Below, one piece after another: positions 47,925 through 57,859 of a stretch of DNA of 64,000 nucleotides. The notes below the pieces were generated by a model. That model worked only from the letters and a program-made list of their open reading frames with translations. It did no database searches and was not told the DNA's origin. Source of the stretch: Spinellus fusiger (Eukaryota > Mucoromycota > Mucoromycetes > Mucorales > Phycomycetaceae). Made by a program: the position numbers and the translations under genes. The DNA lies in NCBI GenBank assembly GCA_025094145.1, contig JALLLS010000031.1, positions 248,001-312,000 of the forward strand. Reading direction: 5' to 3'. Each line of letters starts with the position of its first letter. Position 1 is the stretch's first letter.

Positions 47925-49214
47925 TTATTGTTCGCCCTCAGACGACATGTCCATCCTAGTACTCATAGTTGGACGTTTATCAGACCGAAGTCTTCTGAGA
48001 GAGACAGAACAACATTTTCTGGGAGAGACAGAACGAGGGTCTCGAGGGGAAGAGATGGGTGGAGCATCTGGAAAGATATCTGATAGTTTGGCAGGCTCCT
48101 TGGCAATCAAAACAGCTGTAGGATTGACAGCAGGAGGACCAGTTTCCTCCATGGGATGGGTAGGAACAGTGCCTGAAACTGCCTCAGGTTTCTCAGAAGA
48201 AGTGGTAGGATTCTTCAAAAGAAGAGAGACAGGATTAGCAATCACTCAACCCTTGGAAGAATCAGCAGTGGTCTTTCTGTGTCTCTTTGATGTGTTTGCC
48301 TCAGTGGCAGGGAGACAAGTACAGTTGCCCTAGAGATGTCCAACCTCTCTGCAAGAGTAACAAGTCCAGGTTTCTTTTGGACGCATGGGACACTTATCCA
48401 CACCATGGCCCATTGCCTTACAGTATCGACAATGAGCTCTCATCTCTGTCTATGTAGCCAAAAAGGTATGTTCAGCATTGAAAGCAACTTTGTAGGTCAA
48501 TGGCTGAAGAGTACGGTCATGGTTGGGTAGGCATTCAAGGTACACATGGCCATTACTATGGAACTATTTTTGTTCTTTGTAGACTACTACTTCTTTGACA
48601 GTGCCAAATTTACTTAAGCAGACCCATAGACCTGTGTTAATCTCTTCATAAGACATGAAGGGAAGTCCAACAATGTTGAAGCGCAACAGCATTGCTTGGG
48701 GAGAGATGGAAGGAGATGCAAAGAGAACAAAATCAGATACATTAATGCCTTCTTTACAGGCCTACTTGCAAGCAGCCTTGGTGGCAAAGGGAAATTCAAA
48801 AGTAGCTACTTCTTCCTTGTCCTTACGACTGCATCCAAAGCAAACGTTGGAAAGAAAGTGATCTCGCATGGTGTCTAGAAACTTGTTGATGTATTCTGCA
48901 TTCTTAGCAGGAAGACTATAAAAGACAGAATGACAAGAGGTGCCGTAAGCCCACACACGGGACAAAAGATTCTCATTGTTACAACCAAGAACAATCTCAG
49001 TACGAGTGGGAATGATGTGACTAAGAAGCCCTTTCTTTGCGGCTCCAGAGAAATCCAGCCTTTTTCCCAAAGCAACAGAGACAGAGTTGGTCTTTGCATG
49101 TGTTTTAGTTATGTTCTCCAAGGTTGGTGAAATAGATCTCGAAGTTTGTTTTTTTTATTGCCTAATGGAGGGTCTCCTGGGTGTGTCTCCGGAGTTGAAT
49201 AGAGAAAGAGCCAT
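47925..49214 (-). pseudogene. LINE-B ORF1 remnant with zinc knuckles, six in-frame stops
   Basis: Starts MALSLFNSGDTPRRP at 49214 and stays in one frame for about 430 codons. Knuckles are CRYCKAMGHGVDKC and CYSCREVGHL-stop-GNC. Stops occur after RQ, CK, QK, AT, HL and KG; at the AT position LINE-A has ATWLDM, so the stop there replaces Trp. The tail is Pro/Ser/Arg-rich (SPRDPRSVSPRKCCS). No frameshift is needed to read the whole length. Confidence 0.7.
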
Positions 49215-49871
49215 GATACCTGTAAATTGAAGCATAGGACAATAGATTTTACAGTCTGCTTTGATATGATCAAAGAACAATCATGATTAACAACCCTTCA
49301 GTTAGAACAAGATACATTAGACACATAATGAATGTGCAAAGTAAATATATAGTATAGCAAATAGTATATATTAAATACATATATAATAAACAGTGCCTTA
49401 TTCTGATTTAAAAGTTATTCTATAGGCTCTCTTATCTTCTATTATCTTATGTTCTTCTATTGCTTATAAAAACATATTCCATTATCTCTGTTTTTTTTGT
49501 TCAAAAGTATAGAGCTATAATATGCTCATTTGGGTATGTCTTTTTACTATCCTTATTTTTAATGTTATTTTTATACCTCTTGTATTGAATCGGCATATTG
49601 TATATTTGGTATGGCTGTCTATTATTATTGATATGCAATACTGAAATCGGTTTTATTATTATCTGCATAAATCATATCGCATTTGTTAAGTATTATAACA
49701 AATATCTGCATGAATAAGAGGATTTGGTAATGGGGGTATTGGTTTTTTCTTAGCATCACTAGGAGGACTCCAGGATCCTCTTAACCACAATAACTTATTT
49801 GTGTTGAGACTATCCTCACTCTCCTTCAAAGTGATATCTGAAACATCAAGGACTGCTCTCTGTAGCCATGT
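49215..49871. other. AT-rich region upstream of LINE-B
   Basis: Probably includes the 5' leader of LINE-B. No repeated monomers and no ORF were found. Confidence 0.4.
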
Positions 49872-51370
49872 TTAGAACAGCAGGCTATACATCTTCTTAA
49901 CACTATTTACCTTTAACATAAAGAGCAAGTTGACAACATGCTGAAAGTCTTTAATACGGGCCACCTTGCTAGGAATAACTGCTGCTCCCTCTTTGATTCC
50001 TACATACAGACCGTTTGCCATTAACTTTAGGGAAATGAGCTGGGATTTGTTGCCTATCCGTGTGTCCCATGTTAGAGGCAATGTCTTTGTTAATGAAGAG
50101 TGATTTACCAATGAGTTGTAAAGCAGGGATTATTATTTCAGTGACGCTGTGTGGGGCCTCTTTGACCAAACGGTCTAAAATACACTTGGACTCCAACAAG
50201 AGCTTTGTCTTGTCTTTTGTGATTTTTGCAACTGAGGCATTCATTCTTGCTATTTCCACATTTGCCTTGTCGGCTTCTTTGTTTTTTCTTGACATAGTAT
50301 CCTTTAAGATCCGGAGATCAACTTTGTAGCCCATACCATTGCTGGTCCCAGAGGAATCTCCAACAGACTCACCCCTACATGAGTATTCTTTAGTAGATAG
50401 CATCAAAAGTAAATAATGAATTACTTACCATTTGCAGCGCAGTTTTGTCTGTCTGAACACCTTTTCGAGAAGTGGCCCCCACATCTTTATGGTCACATCA
50501 GCCTCTGTGATATCGATGTGTTTCTCAAATATATAATCATGATATTCCAAAATCTCAAGGCTATATAAAGTAGAAAGAAAGTGAGAATTTTGTTCGAGTA
50601 TTCAGATGTGCTGTAGCTTACTACTGGCTGTACAATGCAAAAAGATCAGCCTCATCTGGACGAGTGCTTTTCATTTCTAGTTTGTAGGCATATGCACGGG
50701 CGTCACGGATATCATCCTTTGCCATCTAAAGCTAGAGAGTCAGTAAAGAAGAACTATGCCATTCTTGACCTTTGTGTGCAACTTACCTTCTCAATTTTGG
50801 CAATTTCCTCCTTGTACTTTTTAACGACTGAATTGTTATTAAATAGGTTTTTGGGAGTATTATTAATCAATGATCTCCAACTTTCTTCTCCAAATAACTT
50901 TTTTTGTATTGCATATTTTTCTTGTGTCAGATCCAAAACAGAATTAAGACCAAGTCTAATAGTTTGAATGATCAGCAGCTGCATTTACTATAGAATATTT
51001 CAACCCAACTTACGCAACACTATCTTTTTGTTCTAGTGAGAGATTGTAGTAGTCAGAATGCAATCGAACTGCCTCTTTCTTAATTGTGGTCCCCACAGAG
51101 TCATGGATGCCTCCCACTTGTACACCATCCTCTTCAACTATCTATCAAGAATACATTTTAAAAGGGGCCATATGATTTGTCCATAAAAAATAAAATAAAA
51201 ATTACTTCATTGACTATAACCTCGTCTCTTTCTTTTCTTTTCTCACTGTAGGCACAGATCTTTTCATTAGCTATAACAACAGCTGCTTGCACCAAGCTGG
51301 TACTGATAACTTTAATTCCTTCGTGTACAGATTGGTCAAGTTCAAGAAGTTCGTTGTGGGTTTTTTCCAT
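49872..51370 (-). CDS. Orphan-family protein, multi-exon (member 2), possibly decayed at 3' end
   Basis: Exon 1 from ATG 51370 reads MEKTHNELLELDQSVHEG, then SLVQAAVVIANEKICAYSE. Later exons read EDGVQVGGIHDSVGTTIKK, LFGEESWRSLINNTPKN and DDIRDARAYAYKLEMK. A core follows: DITEADVTIKMWGPLLEKV, RQTKLRCKWGESVGDSS and MGYKVDLRILKD. The end reads LISLKLMANGLYVGIKEGA. The motif pattern T-E-A-D-V-x-x-K-x-W-x-P-hydrophobic and the KVDLRIL block are, to my knowledge, typical of a large uncharacterised mucoralean family. The join before LISLKLM needs a frame change near 50080, which may be an unseen intron or a frameshift. No signal peptide. It is related in style to the gene at 33973-35746, on the other side of the LINE island and on the same strand. 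Confidence 0.5.
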
Positions 51371-51669
51371 AGTGGTGATATTATTCGGACAGGTAAAATA
51401 ACAAGACTGAACAAAGATGATTCTTATTGAGTGAAGAAAAGGTTCATTATTTAGATTTTTTGTGAGTACTTATCCTTCAGTGGCTTCTACCTTATGGTTG
51501 GCTGATTGGATAAGCATTCCATTATTGAAACCTTAAGTTATTATAAGTCTTCACTCAGTTGATTCTGATAGGCCATTATTGTCCTGTTAAGATATACAGT
51601 CACACAATTGAATTTAATATTTGCCTAAATTTTAATAATAAAAAAAGGTATTTTTTTTCTCTGCGTATA

Positions 51670-52775
51670 ACTCTTCTTCTTTCCAAATAGTGTTAAACCA
51701 GCACACTATATCAGATTGATGGTCAGAAACTTACACTCGCGGAGAATATGATAAAGCAGAAAATAAAAAAGCTATGGGGAATTTATTACCTATTGTAGGC
51801 TGGATTAAAGTTGACTGTCATCGCAAATGTAGTTGAGATGAAATATCACACAGTTCAAAATAGTATTATAAATATCCATAAACACATATCACTATTGTGT
51901 TTAAAGAGCCATGGAAAGCATAGAAAAGCCAGTGAGAGGGACCTCAGACACCTAGAAAAGGTCATTAGAGAACCCGTTTGCCCTGTAGAATCAGCTGAAA
52001 TTGGAAATGTTGACATCTGAGGTAGATGTATGTAGAAACACCATTATCAGTTACTGCAATCAGTTAGGGTTTGGATCTTCTTGTGTATATCACACTCTTG
52101 TCTTGACTGTGAAACACAAAGAGAAACGGCTTCGCTGGGCTAAGGAACATGTCAATTGGACAAACGACCAGTGGAAAGGTGTCATCTGGTCTGATGAATC
52201 AAGGTACACCATGAAAGGGAACGTTGGAGGTACCCGTGTCATCAGAAAAGTTGAAGAAAGGTATAATCCTGATCCTATTGTTCCAACAACGAAGTTTGGT
52301 GGCGGTAGGGTCATGCTTTCGAGATGTATTTGAGCAGGTGGATTTGGCGCATGAGTCTTTGTTGATGGCACTGTAAACCAAGACAAATGTGTCAAAAATT
52401 TGGCTGGTGAGTTCCATCCTTGGTTCATTGAATTGCATAAGAAAAAGAAGGATGAGTTCCTGTTACAAAAATAAGGTGCTGGCTGCCATACATGTGGCTA
52501 TACAACACGGTAGATGGAGACATATCATATTAAGCGTTTTGATTAATGGCCTGCCCAAAGTCCCGATCTCAACCCCATTGAACATCTCTGGAGCTTTCTT
52601 GATAAGCTTATCAATGACAAGAGGGCCGGTATAAAGAATATCGATGAGCTCAAGATAGCTTTAGAAGAAGCTTGAGGAAATATCCACGTTGATCTTGCCA
52701 AACGTTTAGCTGGCTCGAAGTATCGCGGCCAGGCAGTTATTGACGCCAAAAGTGGCCCAACAAAATATTAAATAA
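51670..52775 (+). mobile_element. Tc1/mariner transposon, copy B (inactive)
   Basis: Transposase pieces in order: an N-terminal helix-turn-helix region (ASERDLRHLEKVIRE, AEIGNVDI) and the DDE domain LRWAKEHVNWTNDQWKGV, IWSDESRYTM, RVIRKVEERYNPDPIVP, FVDGTVNQDK, HPWFIELHKKKKDE, then PDLNPIEHLWSFLDKLI. The usual QQD before GAGCHTCGY is replaced by a Lys codon and a TAA stop, so the second catalytic Asp is lost. Further stops fall after MLSRCI, before VFVDG and in METYH/EEA. Terminal inverted repeats could not be defined by eye. Confidence 0.8.
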
Positions 52776-52801
52776 TTTTTATATAAATATATTAATATAA
52801 A

Positions 52802-54412
52802 CTAGTAGCCACTTGGCCCATTGCGGGCCATGACTGCTAGCCCTTTGGGTGTGTAGATCAAGCCAATGCTTATCAGAATTGTGTGTTTTACAGTGTTGAT
52901 ATCTGTTTTTGGGATTCAGACTTTGAAGCTGCATTATAGGAGACCCTATTTTCAGCCTTAGGTAGTGAGAAAAAAAGTCCGCCTGAGTTTATGCTGTTAA
53001 GATATTCTACTGGAAAATTCATGGCATATGATTCATCTGTGAGTGCTTTATCACTACTGTGAAAACTAAAAATTTCTCCAAAAAGAAAATATATCCATAA
53101 TGTAGTCATTGATCTGTATAACATCAGTTTTTTTTTGGTGTGAGTATAGCTTTTGTAGCTATCTGGTCTCTTATGTATAATGACAGTGTATCATTTATAG
53201 GATATAATATGTTACCATGGACTGTATCTGCTAAATTATTCATGTCATGATGTGTCAACAACATATCATCAGTAAATCTGATCAGTTCCAAGTTTCCTAC
53301 TGTCTGAACACTTCCGTTGCTAACATTAAGGAGGTATCTTAAAAACTGCTGTAAGGTGTTTGCAAGTATGTTGTTTTCTGATGATATGGCTTGTTCAACA
53401 CGCATATTCACAACTAACTTAAATATATTTATGAAGTTCCAAGTGGAGGATCGGTTTATACACTGATCAATAATATCCATCTTGCTTCCTTTGTGCACTA
53501 CTGGGAGAACTTGGCGGAAATTTCCACCAAATACAATAACCTTGCCACCAAAAGGTACGGATTCTAATACAGGCTGTTGCACTTTCATGATATCTCTAAA
53601 AGAAATATCAACTGCATCAAATACGCTACGACTTATCATAGATGCTTCATCCCAAACTATTAACTTTGTCATACGTATCAGCTTAGCAAGATCGCTCCTT
53701 GGCGGGATATTACAAACAGAAGTTGCTTAGCAGTTCAGTGGAATTTTGAACATGGAATGTGCAGTTCTTCCACCTCTCAACAACAATACTACAGTTCCAC
53801 TTAAAGCAACAGCTAGTGAAACACCTCTGTACTCCTGATTTTTTCTTACTGAATCAAGCAAAGCCTGAAACAAAAATGTCTTTCCAGTACCACCAGGCCC
53901 ATTTACAAACACCATCTTCGGACTAATGTCGTTTGCATTTAATCTTGTTAGATCAAGTACTTGTAACTTTAGAAGAGAAAAAAAAAAGAAGAGTACTAAG
54001 ATGACTTCCTACTTCTTCCCTGTTCGCTCACTCACTCAAGAAATGCTGACATGTCCGGCAAAATTCATATCAACTATCCACTTGTCTGCTCGAAATAAGG
54101 CTTATATGTCCGGCGAAAAGAGGGTGTCCGACAAAAGGACATGTGACTGTTTTTTTACGAATTGCTAACTGCTAAGGAACGTTTTTTAATATATAAGATA
54201 ACATGTTAAACTGACTTTGTATTGAATTTGAGGTCATTAGTATGTGTTTTGAGGTCGTAGCCTTTTTATGCATAAAGCATGTTTTTTCTCAGGATTTCAA
54301 AAAATTAAAATCGTATACTTTCTAATTATGTGTGACTGTATCTGCGAGCTTTGGTAATCCAAAAGAATTTAAATCCTACTCGTGGCCGTTTTTTTCACGA
54401 TTTGCTAACTGA
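52802..54412 (-). mobile_element. Helitron 1, internally deleted, carrying a Pif1-like helicase fragment
   Basis: On the minus strand the 3' end reads GGCCC-GCAAT-GGGCC (hairpin, 52829-52815), then AAGTGGCTA and CTAG, followed by T: the canonical Helitron end (hairpin about 10 nt before CTRR, inserted next to T). A candidate 5' end TCAGTTAGCAAATC starts at 54412 after an A. A similar internal copy of this 5' motif (CAGTTAGCAATTCG) at about 54170 offers an alternative boundary. Inside lies the helicase gene. Size about 1.6 kb, so the Rep domain is missing. Confidence 0.65.
52890..53970 (-). pseudogene. Helitron Pif1-family helicase fragment
   Basis: Helicase motifs in order: Walker A FVNGPGGTGKTFLFQAL, then LIVWDEASMISRSVFDAVD (Walker B, DEAS), FGGKVIVFGGNFRQVLPVV, NMRVEQAISS, and MNFPVEYLNSINSGGL and LRLKIGSPIM near the C terminus. 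An in-frame TAA at 53727-53729 interrupts the stretch between motifs I and II. A shift at the A-run near 53130 moves to the next frame, where YFLFGEIFSFHSSDKALTD continues. The N-terminal Rep nuclease is absent. Confidence 0.75.
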
Positions 54413-55097
54413 TAACTTCTCTCTTTTTTTTTAAAAAAAAATAAGACAAGTGGTAGATTAATAAAATGGCTGGTATCTTAATTAATAAAATACTTAGTAC
54501 CTTGTTAAACACCCTGAATAATAGTATAGCTAGTATTCTACTAAGTATATTTACAATTAACATAAGAGCAAAAAAGATAATAAAATAAGACTGTATTCAT
54601 AGAAGATTCTGGTAAATGGAGAGATAGAAAGATCGATAGTGAGAATCGATTCAAATAAACTGAGGTGATTTTGCCTATGGTGTGAATATAGTAATCATAG
54701 CCATCTTACTTATCATAGAGCTTTACTTTTATGGTGTAAAAGATATTAAGTTGATAAACAACTACAATTATCGCTCCATTCACTCCACTACTATATATAA
54801 AGGAAGTGGAATAGAGAACGGCAAAGAAATATTATAAACTAACATAAAAAGAGTTGGTACTTTTCTTCTATCCATTTGTCTTTTTCTTCTATTTTCAATA
54901 GTGTTTTTTTTAAAAAACAAAGATAAGACGTCATTTTTTTGTTCTTTGTCTATGCTTGTTTTTCTGTATATAAAGCCTTTCCCTTTTTCATTTCTTCTCT
55001 TTTTATTCTCTCTCTTGTTGTCGTTTATTATCCTACAGCTATTACCGAATTCATTTATTTTATTTTTACACTATATAAAAATAAGATTTGCTCCATT
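54413..55097. other. Intergenic region with TATA-like promoter of the downstream gene
   Basis: TATATATAAAGG at about 54790-54801 lies 300 bp upstream of the ATG at 55098; a second TATATAAAGC is at about 54967. ORFs opening at 54901 and 54939 read through pyrimidine-rich leader and are unlikely to be the start. Confidence 0.4.
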
Positions 55098-55592
55098 ATG
55101 CCCGCAACTATGGTTACAACAAGCAAATATTGTCCAGATAATTTCTGGAAACACACAAGCATACTAGACAAGCTGGTGGAGTGGACTCTTCTGCATACAA
55201 AAAACAGAAAAAAGATTTATTTTACACCGCCCACTGTAAAAGCAGCTGCTACAGAGAAGTGTATTCGACGTTCACACCAACAGCCAGTCGATACCTGTCA
55301 GCCTATACGTATACAAAAGCTGGCAATTTGGGATTCCGAGTTTTTGCAGCAAGATGGTTCTGTAGAACCTAAGCCTACTGCTTACTCTATGGTCAACACC
55401 AAGGCAGATACAGAGTTATCTTTCAAGAAATATTCTTCTCTGGACGAATTATCTACGTCATATCAATTGAATAGTCTACCATTGGCAGGTGAAACACCCT
55501 ACATATACCACCTACGTCATACTTTCAATGTACATAATAGCAAACCAGATGTCATGAAAGTAGAAAGCTTTAAGGCTGGGTGGATTGTATAA
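55098..55592 (+). CDS. Hypothetical protein, 164 aa, single exon
   Basis: Starts MPATMVTTSKYCPDNFWKH and continues uninterrupted (KLVEWTLLHTKNRKKIYF, RIQKLAIWDSEFLQQD, then SYQLNSLPLAGETPYIYH) to TAA at 55592. The interval is clearly less AT-rich than both flanks, codon use looks normal, and TATA-like elements lie upstream. I do not recognise a domain; no signal peptide or membrane helix. The longer in-frame start at 54939 would add a poor hydrophobic, AT-driven stretch. It sits between two Helitron ends and could be a host gene or cargo. Confidence 0.5.
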   Translation: MPATMVTTSKYCPDNFWKHTSILDKLVEWTLLHTKNRKKIYFTPPTVKAAATEKCIRRSHQQPVDTCQPIRIQKLAIWDSEFLQQDGSVEPKPTAYSMVNTKADTELSFKKYSSLDELSTSYQLNSLPLAGETPYIYHLRHTFNVHNSKPDVMKVESFKAGWIV

Positions 55593-56120
55593 TAAATAAT
55601 TTCTGTAATTATCAGCGGGCAGCCAAATCTTGTGGAAATACCATCCCCCGATGGCCAAATAATTGAGTAGAAGAAGAATCGATCCTATAACAGTTAATGT
55701 TTTCCTCTTTTATGAATTCTACTGATTTATGTCATTTAAATGCTATTTTGTATGTTTTTTATGATTTCACTTATTCCTTATTTTAATCAATGCCCTATTG
55801 CTTATACTCAATAGTTTAGTTTCTAGTGGTTACACTCTGTATTATTTATGATATATCTTTATTGTTATTTGACTGCCAAGCTATGCTAAGATGGGATTAA
55901 TTTTAAGATATTAATAGATTATAAAGCAAAAAGAAAAAAAAAAGAAAATAGTCTTTTTCTAATGTAAATAGCGTATCATTTCTAGTGAAGGGGGTGTACT
56001 GGGAAAAAATTATACTTCCTATGAGTATGTACTTTTATTGTTCTAATAAAAAAAAACTTTAATTTTGCTGTTTTTTTGTTTTGTTTAAATATCTTAACAT
56101 CTCATTATTTTAATATCTTA
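55593..56120. other. AT-rich intergenic region
   Basis: No feature recognised between the orphan gene and the Helitron derivative. Confidence 0.4.
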
Positions 56121-56445
56121 CTAGCAGGCACTTGGTCTTTTTTAACAGACCATTATTGCTAGCATTTTGCGCTCATAAATCAAACTAATGCTTATCAGAG
56201 TTGTGTTTCTACAGTTGATATAAACAGTGTGTTAAAGTGTTAGTGTTTTTTTTTGGCTTAGACATAATAATAACAATAAAATATATAGACTGAGAACTAA
56301 AGTACTTCTATGTAAACAGTATTGGTAGTAGATCCACCCTCTCTTCCTGGTATCTGTGAGCTTTGAGAATCCAAAAGAATTTAATTCACCCTTGTGGCTG
56401 TTATTTTTTATTTATTTATTTATTTATTTGTGATTTACAAACTGT
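56121..56445 (-). mobile_element. Helitron 2: about 325-bp internally deleted derivative
   Basis: The 3' end on the minus strand reads GGTCT-GTTAAAAA-AGACC (hairpin 56151-56134), AAGTGCCTG, CTAG, then T. That matches Helitron 1 in layout, with the same 9-nt spacer length and different stem bases. The opposite end contains ATCTGTGAGCTTTGAGAATC, a diverged copy of 54350-54371, and ACAGTTTGTAAATC matching the 5' motif of Helitron 1. No coding capacity remains. Confidence 0.6.
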
Positions 56446-56882
56446 TAACTATTCATTTTAAAAATAAATAAGTAAATGAGACACTTCAAAAATGAATGAG
56501 ACAAAAATACATTACTGTTTAAAGACTTGCCCTGTATCTTGGGTTGGTATAGCGATAATTACAAAAGAATATTTTAAAGTTAATATAAAAGCATGGAAAC
56601 TTATTAGAAGAATAAATTTGAGTACAACCCTACTAAGCTGTCTGTTGTTGTCATCCTTACAAGAAGGGAGGGTAAAATCAATTTAAATTAAAGAAAGAAA
56701 AAAGGAAGCCTGCATGTCGTGTTCCGACTTTAATCCAAAAATTCTCTATGAATAGATCAACACAAGTAGTGTGCTATGACATGTAAGAATTCTTTATGAA
56801 AGCTTGAGTACACACAAGTAACATAGTAATCTCTGTATAATCTCACTGATCAGTCGTAACTACAAATCACCTTCTAAGCTCA
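56446..56882. other. AT-rich spacer
   Basis: Contains a short ORF (56492-56686) with no recognisable domain; otherwise nothing seen. Confidence 0.35.
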
Positions 56883-57800
56883 GTGTACCATCGGACAATC
56901 CACCCGCTACAAATCTGTCAGTCTGCTTGTCTGAGACTATGTCTTGCTAGATCTGCTACTGCTAGGTTTGGAACAATCCAGGTTGCCCAATTAGCCGCCC
57001 TCCCTAACATATACTCTCGTTTCCTTTATCTGCAAGCCAAATCTGTTGAGCGTGCAGCTACCCTTCCTGAAGATACCCTCCTCTGGTGCCTTGTCCCATA
57101 GCTAGAAGCACTCCAGAGTAAAGCCAGATGAATTAAGCTACGTGGCGATGTACTCTGGCAAAATGCTCAAAGAATAGGACAGGCTCACAACCCTCCTAAA
57201 TATCCATTAAAAGTAGCTTATCTTGAACGTCTTCAAAGTGAAATTACTAGTCTAGTACGTGGCAAGAATCCGCTGGTGATGGTAGCCCGTGGACTATGTA
57301 GACCTGTTTGGGATCCAATTCTTCTACTACCGTGCACGCGCAAAGAAAGACATTGTCTACTAAAATGGAGGATTGCTTGGTTACCACCAACACCTTCAGT
57401 TCTTTGCCAATGTGGTCACTTTTCGGCTAACAGGGGCCACTTCCTCAGATGCACATTCGTTGACCATGAACGCTTCACGTTCTTGTTCTTCTTAGTTCCT
57501 GTACCACCACAAGATGTTAATCCAATTGAATATTGTCTAAATCTTCTGCCACGCACAGTTAAGTCTTTTGTTAAATGGCGAGATCTTTGGCCCAGTTTGT
57601 TAATACTGCTGCAAGCCATTGATCGAGCCACGTCTACTCAAGACTATAAAGTAAAGACATGAGCTGGTAGCTTGCTCATTGAGGCTGCTGATGGGTGTGT
57701 TGAGCGGGAACGCCAACGCTGCCATAGAGTGCAAAGACTCCTGCAGCAACAGACGCTGTATCCTCACTTCTCCTCCGATCTCTCCTCTACCACCCATTCT
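56883..57800 (+). mobile_element. 3' fragment of a third retroelement (RT C-terminal region)
   Basis: One frame with two in-frame stops (TAG 57099-57101, TGA 57660-57662) reads AQLAALPNIYSRFLYLQAK, LRGDVLWQNAQRIGQ, HCLLKWRIAWLPPTPSV, LCQCGHFSANRGHFLRC and NPIEYCLNLLPRTVKSFVK. The C-x-C-x-H...H-x-x-x-C zinc motif after a KWRI-x-WLP block is, as far as I recall, the C-terminal tail of RT proteins in mucoralean LINE-like elements. The RT core is missing upstream, as in a 5'-truncated insertion. It lies on the opposite strand to LINE-A and LINE-B. Confidence 0.55.
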
Positions 57801-57859
57801 TAACCCGTTTAGCAAAGCCAGAAGCTGCTAGTGTAGTTGCTGTATTTGTGTCCTTAGGA

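Larger units (their letters stand above)
44335..49214 (-). mobile_element. LINE-B: older non-LTR retrotransposon of a related family
   Basis: Same strand and same domain order as LINE-A. ORF1 is at 49214-47925. The endonuclease is partly deleted (about 47880-47470; SSSIDYIFSSKDIAPL is still visible). RT blocks lie at 47011-46421 (RSSSLGPDGLPYEIL, LPKKGDLTSLKNWRPIAL, GFVQGRFIADN) and 46231-45632 (VLFNLAFEPLLR, FLAYADDLLVFL). Thumb and C-terminal pieces run from 45842 to 44397, where the frame ends GMDIE. The 3' hairpin is GGAGCC-AGA-GGCTCC (44366-44352 on the minus strand) followed by ATACAAAAAAA. RT stops include TAA at 46421-46423 in place of Glu in DQ-KAYDRVH and TAG at 46250-46252 in place of Gln in GLR-GDPLSP. 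There are several frameshifts in the 3' third. No monomer array was seen upstream of ORF1. Confidence 0.8.

Noticed and set aside
37644..49214. Alternative genetic code (TAG as sense codon)
   Set aside because: Host genes such as RRN3, the PPR protein and POP5 are uninterrupted and end at ordinary stops, and the LINE stops include TAA and TGA; mutation is simpler.
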